DNA of 64,000 bases from an uncultured Rothia sp. Lineage in GTDB: Bacteria; Actinomycetota; Actinomycetes; Actinomycetales; Micrococcaceae. The DNA lies in contig CAMIIO010000007.1 in NCBI GenBank assembly GCA_946221065.1, positions 1 through 64,000 of the forward strand. Reading direction: 5' to 3'. The position numbers and the translations under genes are program-made. Position 1 is the stretch's first letter. Each line of letters begins with the position of its first letter. Positions 8,370 to 17,144 of this stretch are shown here, in pieces. The notes under the pieces were generated by a model. It was not told where the DNA came from, did no database searches, and was given only the letters and a program-made list of their open reading frames with translations.

Positions 8370-9590
8370 CTAGTGTTGCTTGTAGTCTTCAAGGAAGTTC
8401 CCTAGTCGCTCCAGTGCGGAGGTCAGGGTTTGCACATCGGGAAGGAATACCAGGCGGAAGTGGTCTGGTTTCTTCCAGTTGAACGCGCTGCCGTGGCTAA
8501 TCAGAATCTTTTGGGATTGCAATAGGTCGAAGGCGAATTGTTCGTCATCGGTAATGTTGAACTTTTCGACGTCAAGCTTAGGGAAGAGGTACAGCGCGCC
8601 CTCGGCTTGTTCACAGGTAATGCCGTCAATATCGTTGAGCATCTTATAGGAAAGATCGCGCTGTTCCTTGAGGCGTCCGCCGGGGCGAACCAATTCGTCG
8701 ATGGACTGATAGCCGCCTAGCGCCGTCTGAATAGCGTGCTGGGCAGGAACGTTGGAGCACAGACGCATAGAAGCCAACAGGTTAATACCCTGGATATAGT
8801 CTTTAGCGGCCTTCTTGGGGCCGGTAATAGCCACCCAGCCGGCACGATAACCACACACGCGGTATGCCTTGGACAGCCCGGAGAAAGTCAAGCACAACAC
8901 ATCGTCCTTGGTGAGAGTTGCAATGTGTACCATTTCGCCATCTTCATAGATGATCTTTTCGTAGATCTCATCGGTGAAGATAATGAGGTCATGTTCTTCA
9001 GCCAAATCCACAATCTGCTGAAGTATTTCGCGGGTGTACACGGCACCGGTGGGGTTATTGGGGTTAATCACCACAATGCCCTTGGTATGCTCATTAATTT
9101 TTGAGCGAATATCCTCGATATCTGGTTGCCAACCGTTTTCTTCATCGCAGATGTAGTGAACGGGGGTGCCACCGGCAAGCGCGGTGGATGCCGTCCATAG
9201 CGGGTAGTCCGGGGAAGGAATCAGAATCTCGTCGCCCGGATCTAGTAGCGCCTGAAGAGTCATGGGGATCAGCTCGGAAACGCCATTGCCCAAGAACACA
9301 TCATTGGGTTCCAGGTCGCGAATTCCCTTGGTCTGGTAGTACTGCACAATAGCGGTGCGAGCAGAATACAGCCCGTGCGAATCCGAGTACCCCTGCGTTT
9401 CGGGTAAGTGCTGGATAATGTCCATCATGATGGCGTCGGGAGCTTCAAAGCCAAAGGGAGCCGGGTTACCAATATTCAGTTTAAGAATACGGTTACCGCG
9501 TGCCTCCATACGCTGAGCCTCTTCAAGTACCGGACCGCGAATATCGTAGAGGACGTTCTGAAGTTTTGCTGATTGTTTATAAACTGCCAT
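8370..9590 (-). CDS. alaA: Pyridoxal-phosphate aminotransferase, AlaA type
   Basis: 406 residues, class I/II fold. The Schiff-base lysine is K241 in SGLSKAYRVCGYRAGW. NPNNPTG (about 176-182) and FTDEIYEKI provide other PLP contacts. The N-terminal KLNIGNPAPFGFEAP is typical of the AlaA glutamate-pyruvate aminotransferase group, which makes alanine from pyruvate and glutamate. It follows the lipoprotein gene by 9 bases on the same strand, so it is the last gene of a Nudix - lipoprotein - alaA operon. Confidence 0.92.
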   Translation of the reverse strand: MAVYKQSAKLQNVLYDIRGPVLEEAQRMEARGNRILKLNIGNPAPFGFEAPDAIMMDIIQHLPETQGYSDSHGLYSARTAIVQYYQTKGIRDLEPNDVFLGNGVSELIPMTLQALLDPGDEILIPSPDYPLWTASTALAGGTPVHYICDEENGWQPDIEDIRSKINEHTKGIVVINPNNPTGAVYTREILQQIVDLAEEHDLIIFTDEIYEKIIYEDGEMVHIATLTKDDVLCLTFSGLSKAYRVCGYRAGWVAITGPKKAAKDYIQGINLLASMRLCSNVPAQHAIQTALGGYQSIDELVRPGGRLKEQRDLSYKMLNDIDGITCEQAEGALYLFPKLDVEKFNITDDEQFAFDLLQSQKILISHGSAFNWKKPDHFRLVFLPDVQTLTSALERLGNFLEDYKQH

Positions 9591-9599
9591 GGTTTTACG

Positions 9600-10757
9600 T
9601 TACTCCTTTGTGTGTTCCAGCCAGAATGTTGCAACGTCCTCCGGCTTCATTGCCCCGGTGCCGTGCGTAAGCCTTTCAAAGGTTTTCAGGTCATCTGTGC
9701 CAATTTGTGTGGACACCGTGTTGACGGCGTTTTGAGCCGAGCTGGGAAGCTCGTAGCTACGCATTACCGGCACGATCTGCTGGGCAATGAAAACTCCCGA
9801 GGGGTCATCGAGAACCTTGTAGCTGTTGCGGTCAATAGCTTCTGATCCAGAAGAAATGTCTGCAACCTGAACTTCATCTGCCGCTAGAGCCCGTGAGAGG
9901 TCTTGGTGGTTTTCTAGGACAATAATGTTTTTAGGTTGACACCGATAATACTCCGCTATGGCGCGCATCCCATAGGGTTTATCCCGAAAATCCTGAGGAA
10001 CCCCAAAAGTAAGGTCTTTGCAGTGCTGAGCGAGGTCGTTAAGAGAACTGAGGTTATACCGGGCTGCTGTTGCCGCAGTAACCACTAGCTGGTCTTTGTT
10101 TTGAGCTGCACTAGCCGAGAGCAAACCCAGTTCATCGGGAAGAAGCCTGTCCACAGAGTCAAGAACATCGTTAGAGTTCATCCCGTTAGAGTTCAGCCCG
10201 GTTTCCTCCGGGGTAGGCGTAACGCTAGAAGTGGGCATATCCGCCGTGATTTCGGCAGTTGCGGTGGGAGTGGGGGTTGCGCTAGCAGAGCGTTGCTGCT
10301 CAATATACGAGGTACTGAACGCGCCGTCGTCGGTCAAGTAGAACAAGAGATTGCCGGAGTAATCCGGGGTGAGATCTACGGTGGCGGGATTAGCCTTATC
10401 TGCGTGTGTAGGCTCTGGGGTAGGAGTGGGGGTTGCTGCCGAGTTGTCCTGAGGGCCCTGGGGGTCCTTCATTTTCTCTAAGTACCCCACACGAGTACCG
10501 CCGGTATCTACCACCTCGGTATGATAGCCAGCCTGTTGCAGGGCGGCAGCATAGATATAGGCAACCACCTGGGTTTCTTGCGAGACTCCCGCTGAAATTT
10601 TAATAGTGCCAAAGTCCTGCGCTTTGGGGTCTTGTTCAATCAGAGGTGTAGGTGCGCAGCCAGAAAGTGCAAGTATTGCGGTGGCAGCCATAGCGCCCAG
10701 TAGCCGGGCGCCTCCGGTTTTTCTGTTTCTTCTGCCCCAGCGGCTAACAGCTACCAT
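9600..10757 (-). CDS. Lipoprotein resembling OpuAC/ProX osmoprotectant-binding proteins, with low-complexity inserts
   Basis: 385 residues. A lipoprotein signal (about 17-34) ends in the lipobox LSGC. The first lobe (IKISAGVSQETQVVAYIYAAAL) and the second (DLTFGVPQDF and YKVLDDPSGVF) fit substrate-binding proteins of quaternary-amine ABC importers. Between the lobes are Pro/Thr-rich stretches (TPTPTPEPT, TPTPTATAE) and an LNSNGMNSN repeat encoded by a 15-base tandem duplication at about 10168-10199. No permease or ATPase gene is nearby, so transport must depend on genes elsewhere or the protein has another role. Its start overlaps the end of the Nudix gene by 14 bases. Confidence 0.75.
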   Translation of the reverse strand: MVAVSRWGRRNRKTGGARLLGAMAATAILALSGCAPTPLIEQDPKAQDFGTIKISAGVSQETQVVAYIYAAALQQAGYHTEVVDTGGTRVGYLEKMKDPQGPQDNSAATPTPTPEPTHADKANPATVDLTPDYSGNLLFYLTDDGAFSTSYIEQQRSASATPTPTATAEITADMPTSSVTPTPEETGLNSNGMNSNDVLDSVDRLLPDELGLLSASAAQNKDQLVVTAATAARYNLSSLNDLAQHCKDLTFGVPQDFRDKPYGMRAIAEYYRCQPKNIIVLENHQDLSRALAADEVQVADISSGSEAIDRNSYKVLDDPSGVFIAQQIVPVMRSYELPSSAQNAVNTVSTQIGTDDLKTFERLTHGTGAMKPEDVATFWLEHTKE

Positions 10758-11331
10758 CAGATTCCTCTTTTTTCTCGGTACCTGCGCCGGTACTGCCCGC
10801 AGAAAGCGGAGCTAATGAAGATACCCGAGTTGCTACCTGCCCCAGTCGCAGGCACTCCGCAACCCATTCAGAAACGCCCTCATAACCCAGCATGCGTGCG
10901 GTGGAAGTAAAAACACAGGGTAGCAAACCAGGCTCCTGCCGGGCAGGCAGGTATTTTTCTAGCTCGGTAAGCGGAACCCAGAGCACATCATCAGTAGAAC
11001 CATCATGTTCCACTACTAAATCCCCGTCGGTAATATGAGCAGCATAAATACTTCGCATCGCACAAAAAGTGCTACCGTCTGCCTGCTCGGCATAATCTGC
11101 GTGAACTCCCAGGAACCCATCCAAAACCACGGTATAACCGGTTTCTTCAAAAACCTCACGTACCGCGGTTTGCGCCGGCTGCTCACCAATTTCCATGCCA
11201 CCACCGGGGAAAACCCACCCGCGGTACTGTCTTCCGTCACGAATACGGGTAGAAAAATGAGAGAGCAGAATCTGCTGATCACGAATAATCACGCAATACG
11301 CGGCCGGGCGGGTATCCATTACTAAAGGCAT
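10744..11331 (-). CDS. Nudix hydrolase
   Basis: 195 residues. The complete Nudix box (GGGMEIGEQPAQTAVREVFEETGY) is at about residues 43-66, with the REVFEE glutamates that bind the metal. The substrate cannot be told from sequence; candidates are oxidised or sugar nucleotides. ATG 11331 has AGGA 8 bases upstream; an alternative start four codons in (MDTRP) lacks a better site. The last 40 residues are low-complexity and acidic/serine-rich. First gene of the operon with the lipoprotein and aminotransferase. Confidence 0.9.
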   Translation of the reverse strand: MPLVMDTRPAAYCVIIRDQQILLSHFSTRIRDGRQYRGWVFPGGGMEIGEQPAQTAVREVFEETGYTVVLDGFLGVHADYAEQADGSTFCAMRSIYAAHITDGDLVVEHDGSTDDVLWVPLTELEKYLPARQEPGLLPCVFTSTARMLGYEGVSEWVAECLRLGQVATRVSSLAPLSAGSTGAGTEKKEESDGSC

Positions 11332-11453
11332 ACCATCTATCCTAACCAGTCGGTGAACATTCCTAAGGCTTTAGGGTAAAGTTCTCCGGAATCCGCTCAA
11401 CGCTCTCTTGGCTTCGGTGGTGCTAGTGGGCACAGCACGTTAACCTTACAGGT

Positions 11454-12557
11454 ATGGCTTTTTCATTCACCGCTCCACTAGCCGGAACAACACCCGCGTG
11501 GCTTCAGGCATCAGCAGAAGAAACCGTTGACGCCATCGAACATGCCTTCACCGTGGATTTCTGGCTAGATAAACCGCTCAGAATCTTCCTCATCATTGTG
11601 GGAGCCACTATTTTGCGCATGGTCGTGGGATTGGCTATCCGCAAAATCACCCATTCGGTGGCTAAAGGCACCAAACTACGGGTTATCCCCACACTGGACG
11701 AGCGCACACGAAGAACCACCTGGATTTCCAGCAATTCGGTGGGGAACTCTCGCCAATCTCAGCGTGCGCGCACCGTAGGTTCAGTACTTCGCTCGGTATC
11801 CTCCATTGCCATTTGGATGGTAGCTATCGTGATGATTATTTCCGAGCTAGGATTCAATATTGCCCCGGTTATTGCTTCCGCAGGTATCCTCGGTGTTGCG
11901 CTCTCCTTCGGTGCCCAATCGTTGGTCAAAGACTTTCTCTCCGGTATCTTCATCGTTGCCGAAGACCAGCTAGGTATTGGCGACGTCGTTGATCTGGGCG
12001 AAGCCAGCGGAACAGTTGAAGGCGTAGGGCTACGCACTACCCAGGTGAGAGACATCAACGGCACCCTCTGGCACGTTCGTAACGGAGAAATCCTTCGAGT
12101 GGGTAACTCTTCACAGGGCTGGGCACGCACCAATATTGACCTGCCCATCCCCTACGATTCGGATGTGGATTACATTAGTCAAGTGCTTCTGGACGCCGCA
12201 GACCAGGCTCTCCAGAATCCCGAGCTCAAAGATTCCGTGATGGGTAACCCAGAAGTATTGGGAGTTGAATCCGTCACGGGAGAATCGCTAACACTACGGA
12301 TTTCCGTCAAAACAGCGCCCAGCCAGCAATGGGCCATCGCCCGTGTGCTCCGCATGGCGCTAAAGAAGGCACTAGATGAGAACGGCGCTCGTATTCCCCT
12401 GCTCAACCAGCAGCTAGTGCGCACGTTCAATCCTCAGACTCAGCAGTTTCCGGTTTTGACAAAGGATCGGCGACTCTCCACCGTCTCCTCAGACACTGCG
12501 GCTGAGGAAGGTTCCACAGATTCTGCCACAACAACCGAAAATCGCAAGGACTCGTAG
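11454..12557 (+). CDS. MscS-family mechanosensitive ion channel
   Basis: 367 residues. Hydrophobic helices lie at about 35-60 and 105-165; the pore-lining TM3 has the Gly/Ala-rich pattern ASAGILGVALSFGAQSLVKDF, then the beta domain DQLGIGDVVDLGEASGTVEGVGLRTTQVRD. These channels open on membrane tension and release solutes during osmotic downshock. The first 30 residues and the Ser/Thr-rich tail are not conserved. The gene ends 2 bases before the convergent LysR-like gene, leaving no room for a separate terminator. Confidence 0.95.
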   Translation: MAFSFTAPLAGTTPAWLQASAEETVDAIEHAFTVDFWLDKPLRIFLIIVGATILRMVVGLAIRKITHSVAKGTKLRVIPTLDERTRRTTWISSNSVGNSRQSQRARTVGSVLRSVSSIAIWMVAIVMIISELGFNIAPVIASAGILGVALSFGAQSLVKDFLSGIFIVAEDQLGIGDVVDLGEASGTVEGVGLRTTQVRDINGTLWHVRNGEILRVGNSSQGWARTNIDLPIPYDSDVDYISQVLLDAADQALQNPELKDSVMGNPEVLGVESVTGESLTLRISVKTAPSQQWAIARVLRMALKKALDENGARIPLLNQQLVRTFNPQTQQFPVLTKDRRLSTVSSDTAAEEGSTDSATTTENRKDS

Positions 12558-12559
12558 CA

Positions 12560-13657
12560 TTAGCGTTTTTTAGCTCTGCTTCTGCCGCCGGTGCCACCTT
12601 GGGTGCCGGCGGTTTTTCCTGTCTTTTTCTTTGCTCCGACAGACGCTTTAGCTACGGAGGCGCGATAGGTTCCGTTCTTTTTAGCGTTCCGGACTTTTCG
12701 ATCACGCGATTCTCGTTGAGCGTTAGCAGCTCGGCGTTTACGTTTCTCCAGCTCTTTTTCCTGGACGCGCTTTTCACGCCGCACCTGCGCGCTTTCGCTA
12801 CCTCTATCCGATCCGGGAGTGCGACCACGGCACACGCCCACAAAGTCTTGAATGATTTGCTCGTCAACGTCGTCGCGATGTTCTCGTTTCCACACCAGGT
12901 TCACGGGTAAATCTGGCAGGCCGGAAACAACCCGGTACGTCAAATCTTTACGATGATAAAAACGTGCCAGAGACATCGGCACAATCAATAACCCCAGACC
13001 AGCGGCTACCAGCTCGACGGCGTCCTGCAGGTTTCGCATCTCTGGCAATGTACGCGGGTGCGCTAACCGATATTCCGCGGATACCTCTGCCCATTCGGGA
13101 ATAGTCTCTGGTTCTTGGAGCATCCATTCTTCTTTCAGCTCTTCCAAAGGAACTTCCTCTTCTTCCAGCGCTGATAGGAAGTGATCCCGGGGGAAAATCA
13201 CCACTTGCTTCTCTGCGTACAGCGTGATGGAGTGAAAGTTCTCTTTATCGAGGCTTCTAGGTTCTTGGTGGGGCCGCAGAAGAACCATATGAGCTACCGC
13301 AGAATGTGGTTCGGTTAGCGGTGTGGGCTGTGATTCTTCGGCATCCAATGAAGTGTTAAGTGCCTCTAATGCCATACCGTGGTCTAACGGAATTTCTACT
13401 AGTTGCCGTAGGGAATCATAGCGGTCATGCCAGCGGGTAAACCATTTGCCGGGCATGACTCCGGGGACATACCCAATGCGTAGCTGCAGAATATCTGTAC
13501 GAGCACCAAGTTTTTCAGCGATAAAAGGGTTTAATAAGAGGGTACTGGCTTCCTTGTTCCACCCGGTATTTTTCTGATCTTCCACCGCACCGCGAGGAGA
13601 GTCGGTCAGTTCAGAGTTGTCATCTGCGGAATCGGTTGCGGGGTTCGAGAAAGTCAT
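12560..13657 (-). CDS. LysR-type substrate-binding domain protein without a DNA-binding domain
   Basis: 365 residues. Residues about 50-290 match the periplasmic-binding fold of LysR regulators: LQLRIGYVPGVMPGKW at the start and DAVELVAAGLGLLIVPMSLARF as the second-lobe signature. The usual N-terminal winged helix-turn-helix is missing and replaced by about 45 acidic residues. The C-terminus (about 295-365) is a lysine/arginine-rich tail, probably disordered and nucleic-acid binding. Such HTH-less proteins occur in other Micrococcales; their role is not known to me. Convergent with the MscS gene. Confidence 0.85.
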   Translation of the reverse strand: MTFSNPATDSADDNSELTDSPRGAVEDQKNTGWNKEASTLLLNPFIAEKLGARTDILQLRIGYVPGVMPGKWFTRWHDRYDSLRQLVEIPLDHGMALEALNTSLDAEESQPTPLTEPHSAVAHMVLLRPHQEPRSLDKENFHSITLYAEKQVVIFPRDHFLSALEEEEVPLEELKEEWMLQEPETIPEWAEVSAEYRLAHPRTLPEMRNLQDAVELVAAGLGLLIVPMSLARFYHRKDLTYRVVSGLPDLPVNLVWKREHRDDVDEQIIQDFVGVCRGRTPGSDRGSESAQVRREKRVQEKELEKRKRRAANAQRESRDRKVRNAKKNGTYRASVAKASVGAKKKTGKTAGTQGGTGGRSRAKKR

Positions 13658-13692
13658 AGAGTAAAGCTAGCACGTCACAGCAGAGGAATGAG

Positions 13693-14148
13693 TTAGTCTC
13701 TGGTGCGTTTGCGGATCTGCCAGATAATTCCTGCAAGCAGTATCAGTACAAGGGGTGGCAACCAAGGTTTTTGCGCCCATGCCCATAACACCGCCATGCC
13801 AATAGTGGCGTAAATGATTCCCCAGATGAGTGTTCCTACAAGCATGGCAGGAATCCAACGTCTTAGGGGCATGTGGGTTATCCCTGTGGTCATAATGACG
13901 GCGGTTTGAAACCCCCAGGTAAAAAAACATAGTGGAACGGCGAGCGCTCCCCATCGATGAACGAATTGCTGAGTTTTAAGGTAAAGGGGGCTAGCCATGA
14001 GCTTATTGACGGCGTGATAACGGCTTCCCCTTTGCGCTCCATACCAGCCGATAGCAAAAATAGTGCTTGTACGGATGATTCCCCCTGCCCAGAAGAAAGC
14101 GATGGCGGTGCTCCAGTGCAGGGAATCTACCCATTCGCTCATATGCAA
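13693..14148 (-). CDS. Small DedA/VTT-like membrane protein
   Basis: 151 residues with four or five hydrophobic helices. The central part HRWGALAVPLCFFTWGFQT, followed by AGTLIW-like VGTLIWGIIYATIG, follows the DedA pattern of a basic residue and Gly before a re-entrant loop and a Gly-rich helix. It is shorter than typical DedA proteins (about 200 residues), so only the core is present. DedA proteins take part in lipid-carrier recycling and membrane homeostasis. The start could be the ATG at 14148 (MHMSEW) or two codons later. Confidence 0.65.
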   Translation of the reverse strand: MHMSEWVDSLHWSTAIAFFWAGGIIRTSTIFAIGWYGAQRGSRYHAVNKLMASPLYLKTQQFVHRWGALAVPLCFFTWGFQTAVIMTTGITHMPLRRWIPAMLVGTLIWGIIYATIGMAVLWAWAQKPWLPPLVLILLAGIIWQIRKRTRD

Positions 14149-14475
14149 CGCTCCTTCCTTTGTATGGGCTGAGATAGAGAAAAGGAAGTATTTTTTGAGA
14201 ACCTCTAGCCTACCTTCACCGAATTAGGTTATATTTTTATTACCAAATGGTTTTGTGCTTGTGGGAAGCCTACCATGTGGTGCGAAGAAGAACTTTTCTT
14301 CCTGTGTGTGATAAACCCGGGTGGCGTTCCGTTGAGGGAACGCCACCCGGATTCATGTCCAGGCTATAAAGTGTTCTCGTCAGACTTTCTCGCCGCGAAC
14401 TGGGAATGCCTTTACCTTCCTAACAAGAGGCAGTCATACTCTCAAGCACCCGCAATCTGCCGAGCGCAAACTAGC
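14149..14475. other. Gene-free stretch with one strong hairpin
   Basis: About 330 bases. No reading frame with family resemblance is seen; the open frame at 14275-14640 on the plus strand is the shadow of the CYTH gene plus hairpin. The first part is AT-rich and probably holds the promoter of the DedA-like gene. The only structure is the hairpin at 14317-14350. Confidence 0.5.
14317..14350 (-). terminator. Perfect hairpin downstream of the CYTH gene
   Basis: CCGGGTGGCGTTCC (14317-14330) and GGAACGCCACCCGG (14337-14350) form a perfect 14-pair stem with a six-base loop. On the minus strand it lies about 125 bases after the CYTH stop and is followed by GTTTATC, a weak T-tract. Confidence 0.65.
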
Positions 14476-15135
14476 TTAGCCAGCCAAGTTATTACCCGCT
14501 CTGCGAGCTTCAAAAACATCGTCCTGCCCGAGTGCCCGAGCAATTTTAGCTACGGATTGGGAGCGTTGCACCCCGGCTGCATAAAGTACCCGCTCACATT
14601 CTTCAAAAATTTGCTCCGCCTGTTGCACACCGGGCTCTAGTATTTCTATTTCCCACTCATGCCAGAACCTACGGATTCCCGTTGCGACGTCGTAGCTTTG
14701 CACCGTATCATCACAAATTTCAGCAACGCCCACTCCTTTGGCGTCTTTCAACACGGTGCGTAGACGAAGGGTAGAAATTTCAACGGCTGCTTCTATCTGT
14801 TGCCGGCCAACAGCCGAAACCACAAATTCTTGGGCCGCATCGGGCATCTTTTCTCTATCTTCAAGTAGAGGGTAGTGAAGTTCATGGCGATCATTTTTAT
14901 CATCGTCAAATTTAATATGCCAGCCCTGGTCGTAGCCACCAATTCTGCGACGCACCGCGATCTTTTGTTTTCCCAGTAAGCGGTCCGGGGTGTCAAAATA
15001 TACCGCCTGAAGATGTTCCTCAATAGGTTTTTGCGCAATGAGTTCATCTAAAGTGTTCCACCATAACTCCGCAAGTTCTGCTCCGGAGCACGTAGATTCG
15101 TATTTTCGTTCAATTTCTACATGATGTGAAGACAT
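14476..15135 (-). CDS. CYTH-domain phosphohydrolase-like protein
   Basis: 219 residues. The N-terminal VEIERKY is the EXEXK signature of CYTH tunnel enzymes (residues about 6-12). The tunnel-lining basic and acidic residues follow in AVRRRIGG, GWHIKFDD and WEIEIL. Family members act on triphosphates (thiamine triphosphate, inorganic triphosphate, ATP to cAMP), with the substrate varying by branch. It starts 14 bases after the membrane protein gene and probably shares its transcript. Confidence 0.9.
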   Translation of the reverse strand: MSSHHVEIERKYESTCSGAELAELWWNTLDELIAQKPIEEHLQAVYFDTPDRLLGKQKIAVRRRIGGYDQGWHIKFDDDKNDRHELHYPLLEDREKMPDAAQEFVVSAVGRQQIEAAVEISTLRLRTVLKDAKGVGVAEICDDTVQSYDVATGIRRFWHEWEIEILEPGVQQAEQIFEECERVLYAAGVQRSQSVAKIARALGQDDVFEARRAGNNLAG

Positions 15136-15149
15136 AAGAGTCAGAGTAT

Positions 15150-15875
15150 CTAGGCGCGACGGCGTTGCAAAGTATGATCCAGGGGCATAGTGGTAGAGGC
15201 AGAATCTTCTTCTTCAGCAGTGGGGAAATCAAGAACTTCTGCTAATTGATGTTCAGATTCAGAGAGCTCATCAACCCAAAAGACATCGTCGGAGTCCTCA
15301 GCTAGGGACTCTTCTTCCAGCGCCTCTGCCAGAGAGTTCTCGGCACGCTCTGCCTGGTCACGTAGAGCAAGCATTCGCAAGGTTACCAATGATCCACAGC
15401 TCAACACCACGCACCCGGCAGGAAGCACCCAGCTCGCTCCGGACACCAGCGCCAACACAGCGGTGATGAATGCCAGGGCCAAAGAAAGTACGGCACAACC
15501 AAAAATACCGACACGTCCCCACTTAATCTTCCATTCCGGTTCAGACACTTCAAACATTTCAGCTTCAGCAGAATGTGTGGGCTGAATGTTTTCGGGCTGA
15601 TCAGCTCGACGAACGCTCCCGCCGCCGATAGAAAATGCAAGAGCTGACCGAGATTCATCCTCATGAGTTTTTGTGGCACCTGCAGCTACTCGACTGCTGT
15701 GAGAGAGAGGTTCCTGATCGAGTCCGGTCAGTGAGTCGAGACAAACATCTGCCGCGTAGTTCTCGGCGGCAATAGAAGCCATTGAGTCTTCAGACTTTTT
15801 TCGAGGCAACACCAGGTACATAACAAACGCCAAAACGAGTAACGTACTGGTTGCTCCGAACCAACTCAATCCCAT
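15150..15875 (-). CDS. Three-helix membrane protein next to galU, possibly GlpR-like
   Basis: 241 residues. One N-terminal helix ending in VLPRKK (about 5-26), a cytoplasmic polar segment (about 27-125), a pair of helices (about 128-172, FGCAVLSLALAFITAVLALV), and an acidic tail (about 190-241). No catalytic motif is seen. The topology and position near galU recall GlpR, the membrane receptor of the gephyrin-like protein Glp in corynebacteria, but sequence resemblance is weak and no glp gene lies beside it. The link is inference. Confidence 0.7.
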   Translation of the reverse strand: MGLSWFGATSTLLVLAFVMYLVLPRKKSEDSMASIAAENYAADVCLDSLTGLDQEPLSHSSRVAAGATKTHEDESRSALAFSIGGGSVRRADQPENIQPTHSAEAEMFEVSEPEWKIKWGRVGIFGCAVLSLALAFITAVLALVSGASWVLPAGCVVLSCGSLVTLRMLALRDQAERAENSLAEALEEESLAEDSDDVFWVDELSESEHQLAEVLDFPTAEEEDSASTTMPLDHTLQRRRA

Positions 15876-15985
15876 GAACTTTTTTCCTGACCGTCAAAAT
15901 GCGAGGTGACAACACTCTATTGATACACATGCCACTACTAAGTGATAGATTCCACTCTACATTTTGTCCCCATTAAAAGGAAAGA

Positions 15986-16011
15986 CGAGATCACACTTTA
16001 GTATGATCTCG
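15986..16011 (-). terminator. Terminator of galU
   Basis: CGAGATCA (15986-15993) pairs with TGATCTCG (16004-16011). Read on the minus strand, the hairpin begins about 39 bases after the galU stop and is followed by the T-rich TCTTTCCTTTT. Confidence 0.75.
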
Positions 16012-16049
16012 CCTATTTATGACACAATATTGAGTGAATCTTCAGGAAA

Positions 16050-16955
16050 TTAGTTATTTTCCTGAACAAACTCCTTAAGCCACGCCTTCAAATCTTTGCC
16101 AAGATCCTCACGTTCAGCAGCCAAAATAACGTTTGCCTTCAAGTAGCTCAGCTTATCACCGGTATCAAAGCGACGTCCCTTGAACACCACACCATACACG
16201 CCTTCACCGGATTCACTGCCCTCGGCAAGAGTCTGCAAAGCGTCTGTGAGCTGAATTTCGTTGCCCCGTCCAGGAGCAGTGTTTTCCAAAACCCCAAAGA
16301 CGTTCGGGGAAAGAACATAGCGACCAATAACCGCATAGTTCGACGGAGCTTCATCAGCTGCCGGTTTCTCCACCAATTCAGTGACTTTAAAGAAATCTTC
16401 TCCGTCAACGTTTTCGATTGCTGCGCAACCATAGGCAGAGATTTGCTCGCGGGGCACCTCCATGAGCGCCACTACGGAGCCGCCGGTCTTTTGCTGCACG
16501 GCTACCATCTCGGAAAGAAGATTTTCTTTCTCGTCAATTAAGTCATCGCCGAGCAAAACAGCAAAGGCTTCGTTCCCCACATGAACCTTTGCGCGTAGCA
16601 CAGCATGACCTAAGCCTTTGGGGTCACCTTGGCGCACATAGTGTAGCTCACCCAGGTCGTTAGTATCTTGAACAGCCTGCAATAGGGTATTTTTGCCCTG
16701 GTCTGCAAGCTGAGTTTCTAAGTTGGGAACGCGGTCAAAGTGATCTTCTAACGCACGCTTATTGCGTCCGGTAATCATCAGGACGTCGTTGAGACCGGCA
16801 CGAACGGCCTCTTCAACAACATACTGAATCGCGGGGCGATCGACTACAGGGAGCATCTCTTTAGGAGTAGCTTTAGTAGCGGGAAGGAAGCGAGTGCCAA
16901 GACCTGCCGCCGGGATTACTGCCTTAGTTATAGGCTTTGAATTCTGGTCAGTCAT
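16050..16955 (-). CDS. galU: UTP-glucose-1-phosphate uridylyltransferase
   Basis: About 301 residues from ATG 16955 (MTDQNSKP). An upstream in-frame ATG at 16985 exists but has no good ribosome site, while AAGGGG precedes 16955 closely. The nucleotide-binding signature AVIPAAGLGTRFLPATKATP is near the N-terminus, with KEMLPVVDRPAIQYVVEEA after it and LVEKP / GRYVL later. The enzyme makes UDP-glucose for cell-envelope polysaccharides, glycolipids and trehalose. Divergent from the cyclo-ligase gene, as is common in actinobacteria. Confidence 0.96.
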   Translation of the reverse strand: MTDQNSKPITKAVIPAAGLGTRFLPATKATPKEMLPVVDRPAIQYVVEEAVRAGLNDVLMITGRNKRALEDHFDRVPNLETQLADQGKNTLLQAVQDTNDLGELHYVRQGDPKGLGHAVLRAKVHVGNEAFAVLLGDDLIDEKENLLSEMVAVQQKTGGSVVALMEVPREQISAYGCAAIENVDGEDFFKVTELVEKPAADEAPSNYAVIGRYVLSPNVFGVLENTAPGRGNEIQLTDALQTLAEGSESGEGVYGVVFKGRRFDTGDKLSYLKANVILAAEREDLGKDLKAWLKEFVQENN

Positions 16956-17144
16956 GCCCCTTACGATACCCGAGCGCTGCCCCATACCGAGGTATTATCA
17001 CACTAAATATTTCACTTTTACATACTTTCACATCAGGGAATAACAGTTCGCTCTTACCGGCCTGAGCGCGCAAACCTCCCTAAAACTACAGGGATAGCGC
17101 ACACAGCGTTTACACTACTCATGTCCCCTTTTAAGTGAAAGGAA

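Noticed and set aside
16986..17144. Possible 6S RNA or other structured RNA next to the cyclo-ligase gene
   Set aside because: 6S RNA lies beside this gene in proteobacteria, but no long double-stranded rod with a central bubble could be drawn here.
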